From contig DUNX01000082.1 of NCBI GenBank assembly GCA_012839115.1, positions 1-49,020 of the forward strand: 49,020 nucleotides of DNA, given 5' to 3'. Source of the stretch: Bacillota bacterium (lineage in GTDB: Bacteria > Bacillota > UBA4882 > UBA10575). The notes under the pieces were generated by a model. The model did not search any database, was not told where the DNA came from, and worked only from the letters and a program-made list of their open reading frames with translations. Within the stretch, counting starts at the first letter, position 1, and each line of letters opens with the position of its first letter. Made by a program: the position numbers and the translations under genes. Of the stretch, positions 7,807 through 16,530 are shown in pieces.

Positions 7807-8719
7807 GGCCGCAAGCCCTCCCGGCCAAGCAGGCCACCCAGCCTTCTTCAGTTATTTCCTTCTGGTATTCCAAGCCGGCAGCCAGTACCGCTTCTTTCAC
7901 TTCATGCGCCCGGGAAAAAATAATCCCGGAACCAATAACTCGGCCGCCGGGGTTCAGGAAGCGGGGCAGCCTGGGTAGAACGTCAATAATCGTCTCGGCA
8001 ATAATATTAATCACCACCAGGTCCGCACCGGGCTCCAGGTTTTCCAGGAGGTTCCCCCGGACCACCCGTACCCGCCCGTTCATTCTGTTGCGCCTAACGT
8101 TTCTCCGGGCCTCCTCCACCGCCACCGGATCAAGATCCACCCCGATGACCTGCGCCGCCCCAAGCCCGGCGGCGGCCAAAGCCAAAATGCCGCTGCCGGT
8201 ACCGATATCGTAGACCGTTTCCCCGCCCCGGATCACCTCTTGTAACAACCGGAGGGAAAGAATTGTACTGGGATGTGTTCCGGTCCCAAAGGCCATCCCG
8301 GGATCGATCTTCACCACCACTTGCCCGGGGGCCACCGGCACTTCATGCCAGGGCGCGGTGATGATCAGGGAGTCAATAAACTGCGGCTGGAAATACTTCT
8401 TCCAATTCTCCCCCCAGTTTTCCTCTTTGACCCGGCGTAAAAAGACCCGGGTCCGGGGGTACGGTTCGTCCGGCCCCGGGGGAAAATACCGGTCCAAACC
8501 GGCCAGGCGCGCTCTTATTCTCCCAACTTTCCGGTCACAACCGTCTTGGAGGGGAAGATATCCGGTCACCCGGTACGAACGGGCGGACGGCCTGTCTTTC
8601 CCTGCTGGCGGGTCATGACAAACCACCCCGCCGCAACCGGCCTCAATAAGGATCTCCCCGCTCATCTCGGCCAGGACCGACACGGCCTCTATGGTAATCT
8701 CCAGCCAATAACGCTCCAT
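7799..8719 (-). CDS. prmA: Ribosomal protein L11 methyltransferase
   Basis: A 306-residue SAM-dependent methyltransferase that trimethylates ribosomal protein L11. The N-terminal substrate-recognition domain (about residues 1-120) is followed by a Rossmann methyltransferase domain with MAFGTGTHPST, motif I VYDIGTGSGILALAAAGLGA, VIGVDLDPVAVEEARRN and ADLVVINIIAETI. The N-terminus YWLEITIEA matches the family. The ATG is preceded closely by AGGAG. Gap to the upstream glycosyltransferase is 48 bases; overlap with rsmE is eight. Confidence 0.95.
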   Translation of the reverse strand: MERYWLEITIEAVSVLAEMSGEILIEAGCGGVVCHDPPAGKDRPSARSYRVTGYLPLQDGCDRKVGRIRARLAGLDRYFPPGPDEPYPRTRVFLRRVKEENWGENWKKYFQPQFIDSLIITAPWHEVPVAPGQVVVKIDPGMAFGTGTHPSTILSLRLLQEVIRGGETVYDIGTGSGILALAAAGLGAAQVIGVDLDPVAVEEARRNVRRNRMNGRVRVVRGNLLENLEPGADLVVINIIAETIIDVLPRLPRFLNPGGRVIGSGIIFSRAHEVKEAVLAAGLEYQKEITEEGWVACLAGRACGRA

Positions 8720-8767
8720 AACTCCTCTTCCTACTCCCCGCCGGCGTTCTGTCGCCCGGCAACGGAT

Positions 8768-10135
8768 TCAACGCCGCAACGGGTTTATTTCTCTCACCAT
8801 CTTTCCAGTACGGATAACCTCGGCAATTTTATAGACGCCCAGGGTACGGCCGTACAAAAACCCATCCCATGCCATCAAGGTGAAACGGCCTTCTTCCAGA
8901 AGTTCAAAGATCCAGTCGCCGCAGTGTTTCGGGTTTTGCTGCGGGAAGCCGGCGCCAATCTCCATCAGCCATTGCTGGTTATAGACCTCATGGGGACCGA
9001 TGGGAGGGGCAATAATGATCGGGATCCCTAAACCGCAATAGAAAGAGAGTTCTGAGGGTTTGGTCCATAAGAGATCGGTCCGGGCCATCAACCGGTTGAA
9101 CTTGGCAAAATATTCAGGGAAATTATCGGCATACAGGATCTCCACCACATCCATGCCCGGCTGCCCGTTGGAGAGCTTGTCCAACCCCTCCTCCCGCAGT
9201 ACCCGCCGGAAATAATCCCGGACCTCCGGACGTAACCCAGCCACCAGGTTGAGCTGGATCCTTCCCTCCTCCAGGTGGGATTTTAACCCGCGAATAATCG
9301 TCGCCCCGATCTCCACCTGCGCCCCGGCGCCGCCCACGGCAAAGGTTAGAGAGAGTCGCCCCTCGGGAAGGGCTTCCCACTCCTCTCCCAGATAATTGCG
9401 GGCTTGAGCCCCGTGAACCACCGCAAAACGGCCGGTCACATCCAGGCGGTGCAGCCTCTGGGCCAAATCCCGCCGGAGGATATTCATGGTTGGGTCCCCG
9501 ATATTCTCCAAGGGAAGCGGGAAACCGGTAACGAAAATCCGCTCGTCAGGGACGCCGTACTGGCGCAAACGCCGCCAGGCATGGCTGCAGGGGGCAAAAT
9601 ACTTGATCCTGCTGCTCTTCGGGTCCTCCGCCACCCAAACCCGGTTAAAGTCCGCATCACAGATGACACAATAAACCGGGAGGTCCGTATATTTCTCCAG
9701 GGCGAGAGCCAACGCATAAAAGGTGGTGACTACCGGGCGCCTTTCCTGTTCTACTCTGTGGGCCATCTGCCGGCCCATCCCTTTCTTTACCAAATACTTT
9801 AAAAACTTCACCTGCAAAGAGGGTTGGGAGAGATCCCGGAAAGGATAATACGGCGAGATGTTTTGGGCCTTTTCCAGCAGGCCGTAGAGGAAAAGACCGA
9901 TCCCCGGGATCCGGCGGACCCTGGAAAGGCTCTCGTAAACCTGGCGGAAAAGCCGCCATTGCCGGCGTTCACCGGCACTTGCCGTCTCTTTTTCCCCGGC
10001 AATCAGCAGTTCACCCCCGGCCAGGTCCAATAGGGGGTAAGCCGCCCGCAGGTGTCCCAAGCCCATTTCAGCACTGGTCACCCAAATCTTGGGTGTTTTC
10101 TTTTTCACAAACTCACTGGTTTCCGGGTGTACCAT
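8768..10135 (-). CDS. MurG/MGDG-synthase-like GT-B glycosyltransferase, substrate unknown
   Basis: 455 residues with a GT-B fold pattern. The N-terminal nucleotide-fold loop is VTSAEMGLGHLRAAYPLL. A middle segment is PVYCVICDADFNRVWVAEDPKSSRIKYFAPC. The C-terminal donor-site motif is LLWTKPSELSFYCGLGIPIIIAPPIGPHEVYNQQWL, with the conserved Lys-Pro-Ser-Glu and Gly-Pro-His-Glu. This resembles diacylglycerol glucosyltransferase and MurG-like proteins, but the family of this exact length is not characterised as far as I know. The ATG at 10135 follows AGGGAGG; an in-frame extension upstream lacks a site. The adjacent prmA-rsmE genes do not reveal the substrate. No signal peptide; a peripheral membrane enzyme is plausible. 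Confidence 0.6.
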   Translation of the reverse strand: MVHPETSEFVKKKTPKIWVTSAEMGLGHLRAAYPLLDLAGGELLIAGEKETASAGERRQWRLFRQVYESLSRVRRIPGIGLFLYGLLEKAQNISPYYPFRDLSQPSLQVKFLKYLVKKGMGRQMAHRVEQERRPVVTTFYALALALEKYTDLPVYCVICDADFNRVWVAEDPKSSRIKYFAPCSHAWRRLRQYGVPDERIFVTGFPLPLENIGDPTMNILRRDLAQRLHRLDVTGRFAVVHGAQARNYLGEEWEALPEGRLSLTFAVGGAGAQVEIGATIIRGLKSHLEEGRIQLNLVAGLRPEVRDYFRRVLREEGLDKLSNGQPGMDVVEILYADNFPEYFAKFNRLMARTDLLWTKPSELSFYCGLGIPIIIAPPIGPHEVYNQQWLMEIGAGFPQQNPKHCGDWIFELLEEGRFTLMAWDGFLYGRTLGVYKIAEVIRTGKMVREINPLRR

Positions 10136-10337
10136 TCTCTCTCCCTCCCTCTGAATACTCCTGTCGCGCACGCACGAATACTCCTGATTCACCTTTCCGC
10201 ACTCCCGACCGGCGGCGCACCGGGTCGTAACTCAGAAACATTGTCAGCCGTCATCTGCCCACCCTCCCGTACTCCTGACCGGTGGCGCTTAACCGCAACT
10301 TGACGGTCACGGTCAGTTGCCAAGCGCAACTTGGCAG
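10136..10337. other. Intergenic region with direct repeats and a hairpin
   Basis: No gene is visible. Two near-identical words, ACTCCCGACCGGCGGCGC (about 10200-10217) and ACTCCTGACCGGTGGCGC (about 10271-10288), occur 70 bases apart. Directly after the nitrilase stop a perfect 7-bp hairpin (TGCCAAG at 10318-10324, CTTGGCA at 10330-10336) may act as a weak terminator or RNA end; it has no T-run. Confidence 0.45.
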
Positions 10338-11138
10338 CTAATAGAGGTCGGTCCGCCGGTGAGTGAGTAAAGGCAGAACGCTCCGGATTTCTTGTAAACG
10401 CGAAAGATCCACCGTACCCACCAGGACACCCTCTTCTTCACCCAAGGCGCCCTTGATTTCTCCCCAGGGGTCGACGAGCATGGAATGGCCGTAGGCCAGA
10501 TAGGAAAGGGACGGATTGGGTACGGAGGAGACCCCGGCCGTATAGAACTGGTTGTCAACGGCTCTGGTCCGCAAAAGGATCTCCCAATGGGCCGGACCGG
10601 TTACCTGGCTGAAGGCTGCGGGAATCACCAACAGATCCGCTCCCCGCAAACTTAAAATCCGGGCATATTCCGGGAACCGCAGGTCGTAACAGATACCTAC
10701 CCCCACCCGGCAAGCCCCGGCATTAAAAAGGGTAAATTCCTCTCCCGGGGTCAAGGTGGCGGATTCCGCCACCGTTACCTTCCCCGGGAGATCAATATCG
10801 AAAAGGTGGAGTTTTCTGTGGCGGGCTACCCGGTTCCCGTCGGGATCATAAATAAAACAGGTGTTATAGATTTTCTCCCCGTCTCGTTCCGGGATGGAGC
10901 CACCCACCACCCAAAGCCCTTCTTCCCTGGCAATCCGCGAGAGAAGACTGGTAGTCTCCCCCCCTTCTTCTTCGGCAAAAACCGGAAAAAGGTCATGCTG
11001 ATAGGGGCAGTTAAACATTTCGGGCAAAACCGCCATTTCCGCCCCGCCCCCGGCGGCGGCTTTCAACAGTTGGGCGGTTTTCTCCAGGTTTTTTTCTCTC
11101 TCAGGTTCCACCCGAAGTTGACACAAGCCTATTTTCAC
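10338..11138 (-). CDS. Carbon-nitrogen hydrolase (Nit2/omega-amidase-like nitrilase superfamily)
   Basis: A 266-residue cytoplasmic amidase of the nitrilase superfamily. The catalytic triad is visible: Glu40 in AVLPEMFNCPY, Lys109 in RHRKLHLFDIDLPG and Cys150 in VGVGICYDLRFPE. The FDIDLPG and GICYDLRFPE context matches the Nit2/omega-amidase group, which hydrolyses alpha-ketoglutaramate or similar amides; the substrate here is unproven. The frame is open to a TTG at 11210, which would add a lysine/arginine-rich leader without a ribosome site. I prefer the GTG at 11138, which has GAGG upstream and puts the first strand KIGLCQLRV at the N-terminus. Confidence 0.8.
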   Translation of the reverse strand: MKIGLCQLRVEPEREKNLEKTAQLLKAAAGGGAEMAVLPEMFNCPYQHDLFPVFAEEEGGETTSLLSRIAREEGLWVVGGSIPERDGEKIYNTCFIYDPDGNRVARHRKLHLFDIDLPGKVTVAESATLTPGEEFTLFNAGACRVGVGICYDLRFPEYARILSLRGADLLVIPAAFSQVTGPAHWEILLRTRAVDNQFYTAGVSSVPNPSLSYLAYGHSMLVDPWGEIKGALGEEEGVLVGTVDLSRLQEIRSVLPLLTHRRTDLY

Positions 11139-11408
11139 AGCAGGTAATTCCTCGCTTCGCTTTTTTGGTTTTTCACTTTTCTCTCTATCTCTTCTTTTCT
11201 TTTTTCCCAAAGTTTTTGGGGTTGCCCAGTTTTCTTCGCCTTTCTGCTTTTCAGTTACTCGCTTTTCTCTTCTTTCTTTCCGACTTTCACCGGTTTGCTA
11301 CCGTTCAGGCCGTTTTTGTCACCGCGCCAAACCGGTTCCCGCTTCCACGGTTTTTCGCCACCCTTCTCCCATTTTACCGGTTTTCTTCCCCGCTTGGCCG
11401 TTTTTCCG
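11139..11408. other. Purine-rich (minus strand) spacer between ylbF and the nitrilase gene
   Basis: About 270 bases, strongly purine-biased on the minus strand, continuing the Lys/Glu-rich end of the upstream YlbF gene. A basic reading frame of 94 codons on the minus strand (11539-11255) crosses it. Its composition is repetitive and no family or convincing start supports it. No promoter or terminator was recognised. Confidence 0.4.
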
Positions 11409-11876
11409 CTACTCTGCGCCGCTTTCCTCCGCTTTCGATGTTTCTTCTTCTCCTTTACCCTCTTTTTCCCCGGCACGGGCCGGTTCTTCCGCGGTTTTAC
11501 CCTCTTTTTCCCCGGCTTTGGCCGGTTTTCCCCCGCCAAATCCGGGAAGGTCGAGCCCGGCGGAGTCGGCTATTGCCTTTTGCACCTCAATCATGAGTTG
11601 GGTAAACCTCATCTCTGCCAGCAAATACTCGCGGATATAAGGGTTGTAGCCCAAAATTTCCGAAAGTCTCTTTAATTCTTCAACCTCTGCAAAAGAGGGT
11701 TCCTCCCCGCTCAGGGCCTTCTTTTCCAGGGCCAATTGTTTTTTTCGGAAATCCTCCAGCATTATTTTGGCGGCTTCATGCTCCTCCACTTGCTGTTTGG
11801 CTTTTTGGTATGCTTTGTACTCCTCGCTCTCCGCCAAGGCCCTGCCTAACTCCCTGGCTAATGCTACCGGATCCAT
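11409..11876 (-). CDS. YlbF/YmcA family protein with repetitive C-terminal tail
   Basis: 155 residues. Residues 1-110 are an alpha-helical YlbF-type domain (ALARELGRALAESEEYKAYQKA, LEDFRKKQLALEKKAL, YIREYLLAEMRFTQLMIEVQKAIADS). In Bacillus, YlbF, YmcA and YaaT form a complex that affects RNase Y activity and development. The last 40 residues are unusual: two copies of AGEKEGK plus more Glu/Lys/Ala, encoded by a near-perfect 21-base direct repeat. The ATG has an excellent AAGGAGG. It lies 42 bases downstream of capA, probably in one transcript. Which YlbF paralogue it represents cannot be told. Confidence 0.8.
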   Translation of the reverse strand: MDPVALARELGRALAESEEYKAYQKAKQQVEEHEAAKIMLEDFRKKQLALEKKALSGEEPSFAEVEELKRLSEILGYNPYIREYLLAEMRFTQLMIEVQKAIADSAGLDLPGFGGGKPAKAGEKEGKTAEEPARAGEKEGKGEEETSKAEESGAE

Positions 11877-11918
11877 GGTTTCGCCTCCTTTTTCACCTCT
11901 GGGATCTCCCTCATCATT

Positions 11919-13631
11919 TTACTCCGGTTTTTGGCCGCCACCGGCAAGTTCCGCCGACAACCCGGCCAAAAGGTTAATGATCTCCCGGCCGGTATCCCCG
12001 GTCGCCACTTCTGGTTGGCACCGCCGAATCAGGGTTGGCTTGAAAGCCAGTTGCCGCAGGCCGCCCCGGTCAAAGGCGGCTTTCAGGACCAAACCTTGCC
12101 GCCGGTTATAGGTCTCCTGGTCAAAAATGAAATTGCCAAGGCTGTAGGCGATGACCCCACGACCACGGAACTCTATACCCTGAATAACATGGGGGTGGTG
12201 GCCAATGACCAGATCAGCGCCGGCATCCATGGCGATCCGGCCCAGAGCCTTTTGGAAATCCGTGGGCTTGTGGTCATATTCTTTTCCCCAGTGCATGGAG
12301 ACGATCACCAGATCCGCCTCCCTCCGCACGGTTTTGACATCCAGGCGGAGGAAGTCCGCTCGCGCCGGCGCCGCTCCCGGCAGTTCCGGGGTGGCCGCCC
12401 ACTGGTGGGGAACCCGGGTGTACGTAAATCCTTCCCCCACTTCCGTATAGGCTAAAAAAGCCACTTTTACCCCTTTGCTCTGCAAAATTCGCGGCCGGCG
12501 GGCTTCAAAAATATTCTCCCCCACCCCGGCATGGACAATACCGGCGGCGCTCAGGCGCTCCATGGTGTCCAGCATCGCGACGACCCCGTAATCCAGGATG
12601 TGGTTATTGGCCAGGGAGATCAGGTTAAAACCGCCGTAGGTTAAAGTCTCAACATATTCGGGTTTTCCCCGGAACATATTAATCTGGCTGCCTCTGTCAC
12701 TTAAAGGGCATTCCAGGTTGGCAAAGGCCAGGTCGGCACGGCGAAAAATCGACGCCGTCCGGAGCAAGGGATAACGGTTATCCCCTACTTCTTTCATGGT
12801 TCGCGCCACCGCCCGGTCCAGCAAAACATCGCCAACCGCCGCCAGGGTTACCGTCTCCATCAGCAACTCCCCGGGGGTAAAAGCCTTCCTGATCTCCAAG
12901 CCCAGTCTGTAGTCACGGAGAAATCCGCCACCAGCCCAGTAGGAAAAGGGGGATTCCGCCGGCGGAACCAACACCACCGCGGCGGTCAGGGGATAATTTT
13001 CCACCGGATCCCAGAAAGGGTTAATCCCTTCCAAGGCCAGGGCTTTCACAGCGGGGCCAACCGCTTGGGGTATAATCAGGCCGATCCCCGACGGATCCGC
13101 AGCCACCCGCGCTGTCAATTCCGGTTGGGAGGGGAGGAGAACGGCGTCAGGGGTTATTCCGGGAAAAAACTCCGGTAAATACGGGTATTTTTCTCCGGAG
13201 TAATAATAGACGGTAACCGCTCGGTTTTCTCCACCCACCTGCCGCCAGTTGGTGATCTCCCCGCGTATGATCGCCGCCAGTTGGTTGCGGGTCAGCCCAC
13301 TGACGGGATTCCAGAAATTAACCACGGCTACCAGTGGAACTTTTCCCAATGTGCAACATTGGTCTTCCCCCCATGGGCGGTAGGTTAAAAGAAAAGCCTC
13401 TTTTCCCGCTTCACCGGCCGCCCAGACCCAGTTTTTCCTGGCTGTCCGCTCCTGGAACTCCCGCCAAAAAACCTCATCTACCGGCTCGCCGGTTACCGCC
13501 GGGGTACTGCTGCCGCCAAGGAAAAAGCCGTAGAAAAAAAGTATAATCAGGAAAAAAAGACCAATGATATTATATGTACTTTTCCGGCGGGCGCCGGGTT
13601 GAGCGCGGCAACGCGCAAGCGGCATGGTCAT
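11919..13631 (-). CDS. Membrane-anchored PBP-like/CapA-family fusion protein
   Basis: 570 residues with three parts. Residues about 20-42 form one N-terminal membrane anchor (NIIGLFFLIILFFYGFFLGG). Residues about 50-260 resemble a PstS-type periplasmic binding domain (VPLVAVVNFWNPVSGLTRNQ, AIIRGEITNWRQVGGENRAV, PSGIGLIIPQAV). Residues about 262-535 are a CapA metallophosphatase-like domain (TLAAVGDVLLDRAVA, ANLECPLSDRG, ISLANNHILDYG, VIVSMHWGKEY, VIGHHPHVIQGIE, YSLGNFIFDQ). CapA proteins take part in poly-gamma-glutamate or surface polymer metabolism. The fused ligand-binding domain may sense a surface anion or polymer (inference). The start has AAGGAG six bases upstream. It is divergent from satD. 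Confidence 0.82.
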   Translation of the reverse strand: MTMPLARCRAQPGARRKSTYNIIGLFFLIILFFYGFFLGGSSTPAVTGEPVDEVFWREFQERTARKNWVWAAGEAGKEAFLLTYRPWGEDQCCTLGKVPLVAVVNFWNPVSGLTRNQLAAIIRGEITNWRQVGGENRAVTVYYYSGEKYPYLPEFFPGITPDAVLLPSQPELTARVAADPSGIGLIIPQAVGPAVKALALEGINPFWDPVENYPLTAAVVLVPPAESPFSYWAGGGFLRDYRLGLEIRKAFTPGELLMETVTLAAVGDVLLDRAVARTMKEVGDNRYPLLRTASIFRRADLAFANLECPLSDRGSQINMFRGKPEYVETLTYGGFNLISLANNHILDYGVVAMLDTMERLSAAGIVHAGVGENIFEARRPRILQSKGVKVAFLAYTEVGEGFTYTRVPHQWAATPELPGAAPARADFLRLDVKTVRREADLVIVSMHWGKEYDHKPTDFQKALGRIAMDAGADLVIGHHPHVIQGIEFRGRGVIAYSLGNFIFDQETYNRRQGLVLKAAFDRGGLRQLAFKPTLIRRCQPEVATGDTGREIINLLAGLSAELAGGGQKPE

Positions 13632-13849
13632 GGTTTTCTCCTTGTTGCTCTTTACTATTGAATATTTTCTCTACCCGCCTTAATATTCCTTTTCCCGCCG
13701 GGAAAAAAGGCCCTTGTGGCGTGCTTGGGGGGAAACCTACGGGCCCTGGCTTTTTCCGTTCCGGCAGGAACTTTCTCCCTGAATCGCGTATTATATTATC
13801 ACCCGGTATAATATGAAGGATTATTTCTCATCCTATCGGAGGTGAAAAT
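13632..13849. other. Divergent intergenic region capA/satD
   Basis: 218 bases carrying the start signals of both genes. A plus-strand TATAAT lies at 13807-13812, ahead of satD, but no good -35 is placed 17 bases upstream. No other element was recognised. Confidence 0.35.
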
Positions 13850-14503
13850 TTGTCTCCTGCTAATCACGCTTTCTACACCGTCATCACTGCTGATGTCATC
13901 GACTCCCGCCGCCAGGCGATTACAGTTGAAGAAAAGAAAAACGCCCTCGCCGCCATTGCCTACCCGGACCTTTTGACCCCTTTTTCCATCTCCCGTGGTG
14001 ACGAGATCCAGGCTGTTCTCGAAGGGGTTGTCCTCCCTCTGGATCTGATCCGGCAATTACGTTATCTTTGCCGGCCTCTGGCTTTAAGGATCGGTATTGG
14101 TATCGGCCGGATCACCTCCGGGTTGGGAAACAAGACCTCCTGGGAGATGAATGGCCCGGCCTTTTTCCGCTCCCGCCGGGCTTTGGAGGAGGTGAAAAAA
14201 GAACGCCGGGCTTTTACCAGCCTGCAAACGGGCGACCGGGAGTTTGACCGGCTGGCCGGTGCTCTTTTGCTCTTGATTGACACCATTGCCTCCCGCTGGA
14301 CAGATGCCCAGTGGGAAGCGGTTATGACCTACGAAGAAAAGGGTGTTTACCATAAGGCCGCCGAAGTCCTGGGCATCGCCTACCAAAACGTGGAAAAACG
14401 ATGCCGGGCTGCTCGTTGGTGGGCGGTACAAAAAGCTGAAGCCGCCTTGGCGGCGGCGGTACGGGAGTTGCCTCGTTATCATCTTATTGTGGGTGATAAT
14501 TAA
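13850..14503 (+). CDS. SatD family protein with C-terminal HTH
   Basis: 217 residues. The N-terminal part (FYTVITADVIDSR, SISRGDEIQAVLEGV, ALRIGIGIGRITSG, MNGPAFFRSRRALEEVKK) matches the SatD family, named after the Streptococcus mutans secretion-and-acid-tolerance locus; its fold resembles nucleotide-binding cyclase-like domains. The C-terminal segment GVYHKAAEVLGIAYQNVEKRCRAARW reads as a sigma-70 region 4-type helix-turn-helix, so a regulatory role is plausible. Translation starts at a TTG seven bases after GGAGG. A membrane protein gene follows after 34 bases, and this pairing with DUF3307 is seen in other Bacillota (from memory). Confidence 0.78.
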   Translation: MSPANHAFYTVITADVIDSRRQAITVEEKKNALAAIAYPDLLTPFSISRGDEIQAVLEGVVLPLDLIRQLRYLCRPLALRIGIGIGRITSGLGNKTSWEMNGPAFFRSRRALEEVKKERRAFTSLQTGDREFDRLAGALLLLIDTIASRWTDAQWEAVMTYEEKGVYHKAAEVLGIAYQNVEKRCRAARWWAVQKAEAALAAAVRELPRYHLIVGDN

Positions 14504-14537
14504 TTTTCACCCCGAAAAAAGTGAAAGGGTGGTTTTG

Positions 14538-15314
14538 ATGAAAGGCCTTTTTCTCCCAGCCTTACTTGCACACCTGGTTGGTGATTTCGTGCTTCAGCCG
14601 GCAGCGGTAAACAACAGCAAGGAACAGGGAAAAATCAGCGGTTTTCTCCTCCACGGCCTGGTCATTTTTCTCCTTACCTTCCTGGCCGTCCACTGGTACG
14701 GGTTGATAAACGCACTCTTTTACGGGTTGCTGGTCACCGCCGCCCACCTTCTGCTTGACCTCGGGAAATTCCTTGCCGACCGCCGGGCAAAACCCGGAGC
14801 GAAGCTCCTCCTTTTTCTCACCGACCAATTATTGCACCTGGCAGTCATTTTTTTCTGCATACACCTCTTCGCTCCGTTGGCGCTGGACCCGGATATCCTC
14901 GCTTTCTACTCGCGGATCTTCCCCGGGGAGACCCTCCCGGCTTTGGCAACCGGTCTGCCCGGGGTGGAGGATAGGATAACCAAAGGTTTACAGGTGGCGG
15001 TGATCTATACGGCTACCCTCTTCGGTGGCGCCATCTTGATCCAAAAAACCCTGCAATGGCTGACCGGAAAAATCTCGCCTGCCGATGGCCGGATGGGGAG
15101 GGCCGTGGGCATTTTCGAACGCCTGATCCTCCTTACCCTGGTGGCGGCAGAATCCTTGCCGGCCTTGGGTTTTATTCTGGCCGCCAAGTCCATCGCCCGT
15201 TATCAGGAATTGAATAACCGGGATTTTGCCGAGTATTATCTCGTCGGGACCCTGGCCAGCTTCAGCCTGGCCTTTTTTGCCGGCCTCTGGCTCAGAACCA
15301 TCCTGAAGATGTAG
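14538..15314 (+). CDS. DUF3307 integral membrane protein
   Basis: 258 residues with about six hydrophobic segments. It begins FLPALLAHLVGDFVLQPAAVNNSKEQGK, the typical DUF3307 opening (HLxGDFxLQ), followed by FLLHGLVIFLLTFLAV and HLLLDLGKFLADR. The His and Asp residues in these membrane segments (HLVGDF, LLHG, AHLLLDLGK) are the conserved polar features. The function is unknown. The frame is open upstream inside satD, but the ATG at 14538 has GGGTGG upstream and gives the family N-terminus. Co-transcribed with satD; ends eight bases from the convergent subtilase gene. Confidence 0.8.
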   Translation: MKGLFLPALLAHLVGDFVLQPAAVNNSKEQGKISGFLLHGLVIFLLTFLAVHWYGLINALFYGLLVTAAHLLLDLGKFLADRRAKPGAKLLLFLTDQLLHLAVIFFCIHLFAPLALDPDILAFYSRIFPGETLPALATGLPGVEDRITKGLQVAVIYTATLFGGAILIQKTLQWLTGKISPADGRMGRAVGIFERLILLTLVAAESLPALGFILAAKSIARYQELNNRDFAEYYLVGTLASFSLAFFAGLWLRTILKM

Positions 15315-15321
15315 GTTATTG

Positions 15322-16530
15322 CTATGCTTCTTCCGAAGGGAGTCCCAAAGCCTTTACCAGGTCTAAATAGCCGGCGCCCTGGACCGCAGGGTGGTAACCC
15401 CTGTCCTCCGCAGTCTGCAGCAAAAGCCTTTTTACTTGTTCCGGACGGAATGTAGGGTGTCTCTGGAGGATTAGGGCGGCGGCTCCTGCCACCATAGGGG
15501 TGGCCATTGAGGTTCCTGTCTGGGTGGTATAGTCCCCGCCGGGTTTAAGTGAGGTGATCCGGGCGCCCGGAGCGACCAGGTCGGGTTTGAGCAATTCGTC
15601 GACCGTCGGGCCTCTGCTGGAATGGTCGGTCATCACATCGTCCAGGCGGGGGATGGTCCGCTGGTCGTCGATACTGCCTACAGTGATCACTGAAGGGTTG
15701 ATCCCCGGTGTGGTGATCGTCCCCTCACCGGGACCCTGGTTGCCGGCGGCCACGCAAACCACAAGCCCCCGGCGCCAGGCCTCTTCCACCGCCCGGCTTA
15801 ATGGGTCCTTCCGGTATCCCTTTTCCGCCGGCGCCCCCAGGGAAAGGTTGATTACCTGGATCCCCAGGTTTTTTCTGTTCTCCACCACCCATTGGATCCC
15901 GGCAATTACCCGGGAGATCGGGCCGCCGCCGTCCTGGTCCAGGACCTTTACGCCGACCAGGAGAGCTTCGGGCGCCACCCCCACATATTTCCCGCCGGAG
16001 GCAGACCCGTTGCCGGCAATAATTCCGGCCACATGGGTCCCGTGACCATCATCATCATAAGGTTCCGGCTTGCCGGCCACCAAGTCATGCCAACCGCTAA
16101 GGCGCGACTCCGGCCGGACCAGGTCGGGATGGGGATCAATTCCGGTGTCAATCACTGCGGCAGTAATCCCCTTTCCGGTCAGCCCGTAACGGTGGGCACG
16201 GGCAGCCCCCGCCGCCGGGACCGCCACGTCCAGACAGCAACGGGCCGTTACATCCGGCCAAACCACAGCCGGTTCGGCTTCGGGGATCAATTCCAGCAAA
16301 CCGTCGACCGGGAGTTCCACTGCGATGCTGTTGATCAGCGATAATTCGTAGAGAATTTTCCCCCCCTGTTTACGCACGGCCCTTCTGGTTCTGGCCCGGC
16401 AATACTCGTGGTAGGAGGAGAATTCCATTATGACCTGAACCCGGGTCCGGCGGGCGCCGAATATTTCCTGACTTAAGCTGGCGGTAAGCCTTTTACTGTA
16501 GAGCTGCTGCCATTTTTCATCAATAAACAT
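15322..16530 (-). CDS. Subtilisin-like serine protease, AprX-like (S8), no signal peptide
   Basis: 402 residues. The catalytic triad is Asp128 (AVIDTGIDPHPD), His163 (DGHGTHVAGIIAG) and Ser341 (GTSMATPMVAGAA), with oxyanion Asn264 (AAGNQGPGEG). The first 110 residues resemble an intramolecular chaperone/prodomain (VIMEFSSYHEYCRARTRRAVRKQGG). No signal peptide or membrane segment is visible, so it fits the intracellular AprX group of Bacillus. The C-terminal QGAGYLDLVKAL ends the catalytic domain with no extra domain. It is convergent with the DUF3307 gene, eight bases away. The 151-base gap upstream (16531-16681) holds no recognised signals. Confidence 0.9.
   Translation of the reverse strand: MFIDEKWQQLYSKRLTASLSQEIFGARRTRVQVIMEFSSYHEYCRARTRRAVRKQGGKILYELSLINSIAVELPVDGLLELIPEAEPAVVWPDVTARCCLDVAVPAAGAARAHRYGLTGKGITAAVIDTGIDPHPDLVRPESRLSGWHDLVAGKPEPYDDDGHGTHVAGIIAGNGSASGGKYVGVAPEALLVGVKVLDQDGGGPISRVIAGIQWVVENRKNLGIQVINLSLGAPAEKGYRKDPLSRAVEEAWRRGLVVCVAAGNQGPGEGTITTPGINPSVITVGSIDDQRTIPRLDDVMTDHSSRGPTVDELLKPDLVAPGARITSLKPGGDYTTQTGTSMATPMVAGAAALILQRHPTFRPEQVKRLLLQTAEDRGYHPAVQGAGYLDLVKALGLPSEEA

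Noticed and set aside
11255-11539. Basic 94-codon frame on the minus strand
   Set aside because: Overlaps the ylbF end, is made of lysine/arginine-rich low complexity, and has no family motifs or ribosome site.
14343-14537. Upstream extension of the DUF3307 protein
   Set aside because: It overlaps satD in another frame, has no family similarity, and the ATG at 14538 gives the conserved N-terminus.
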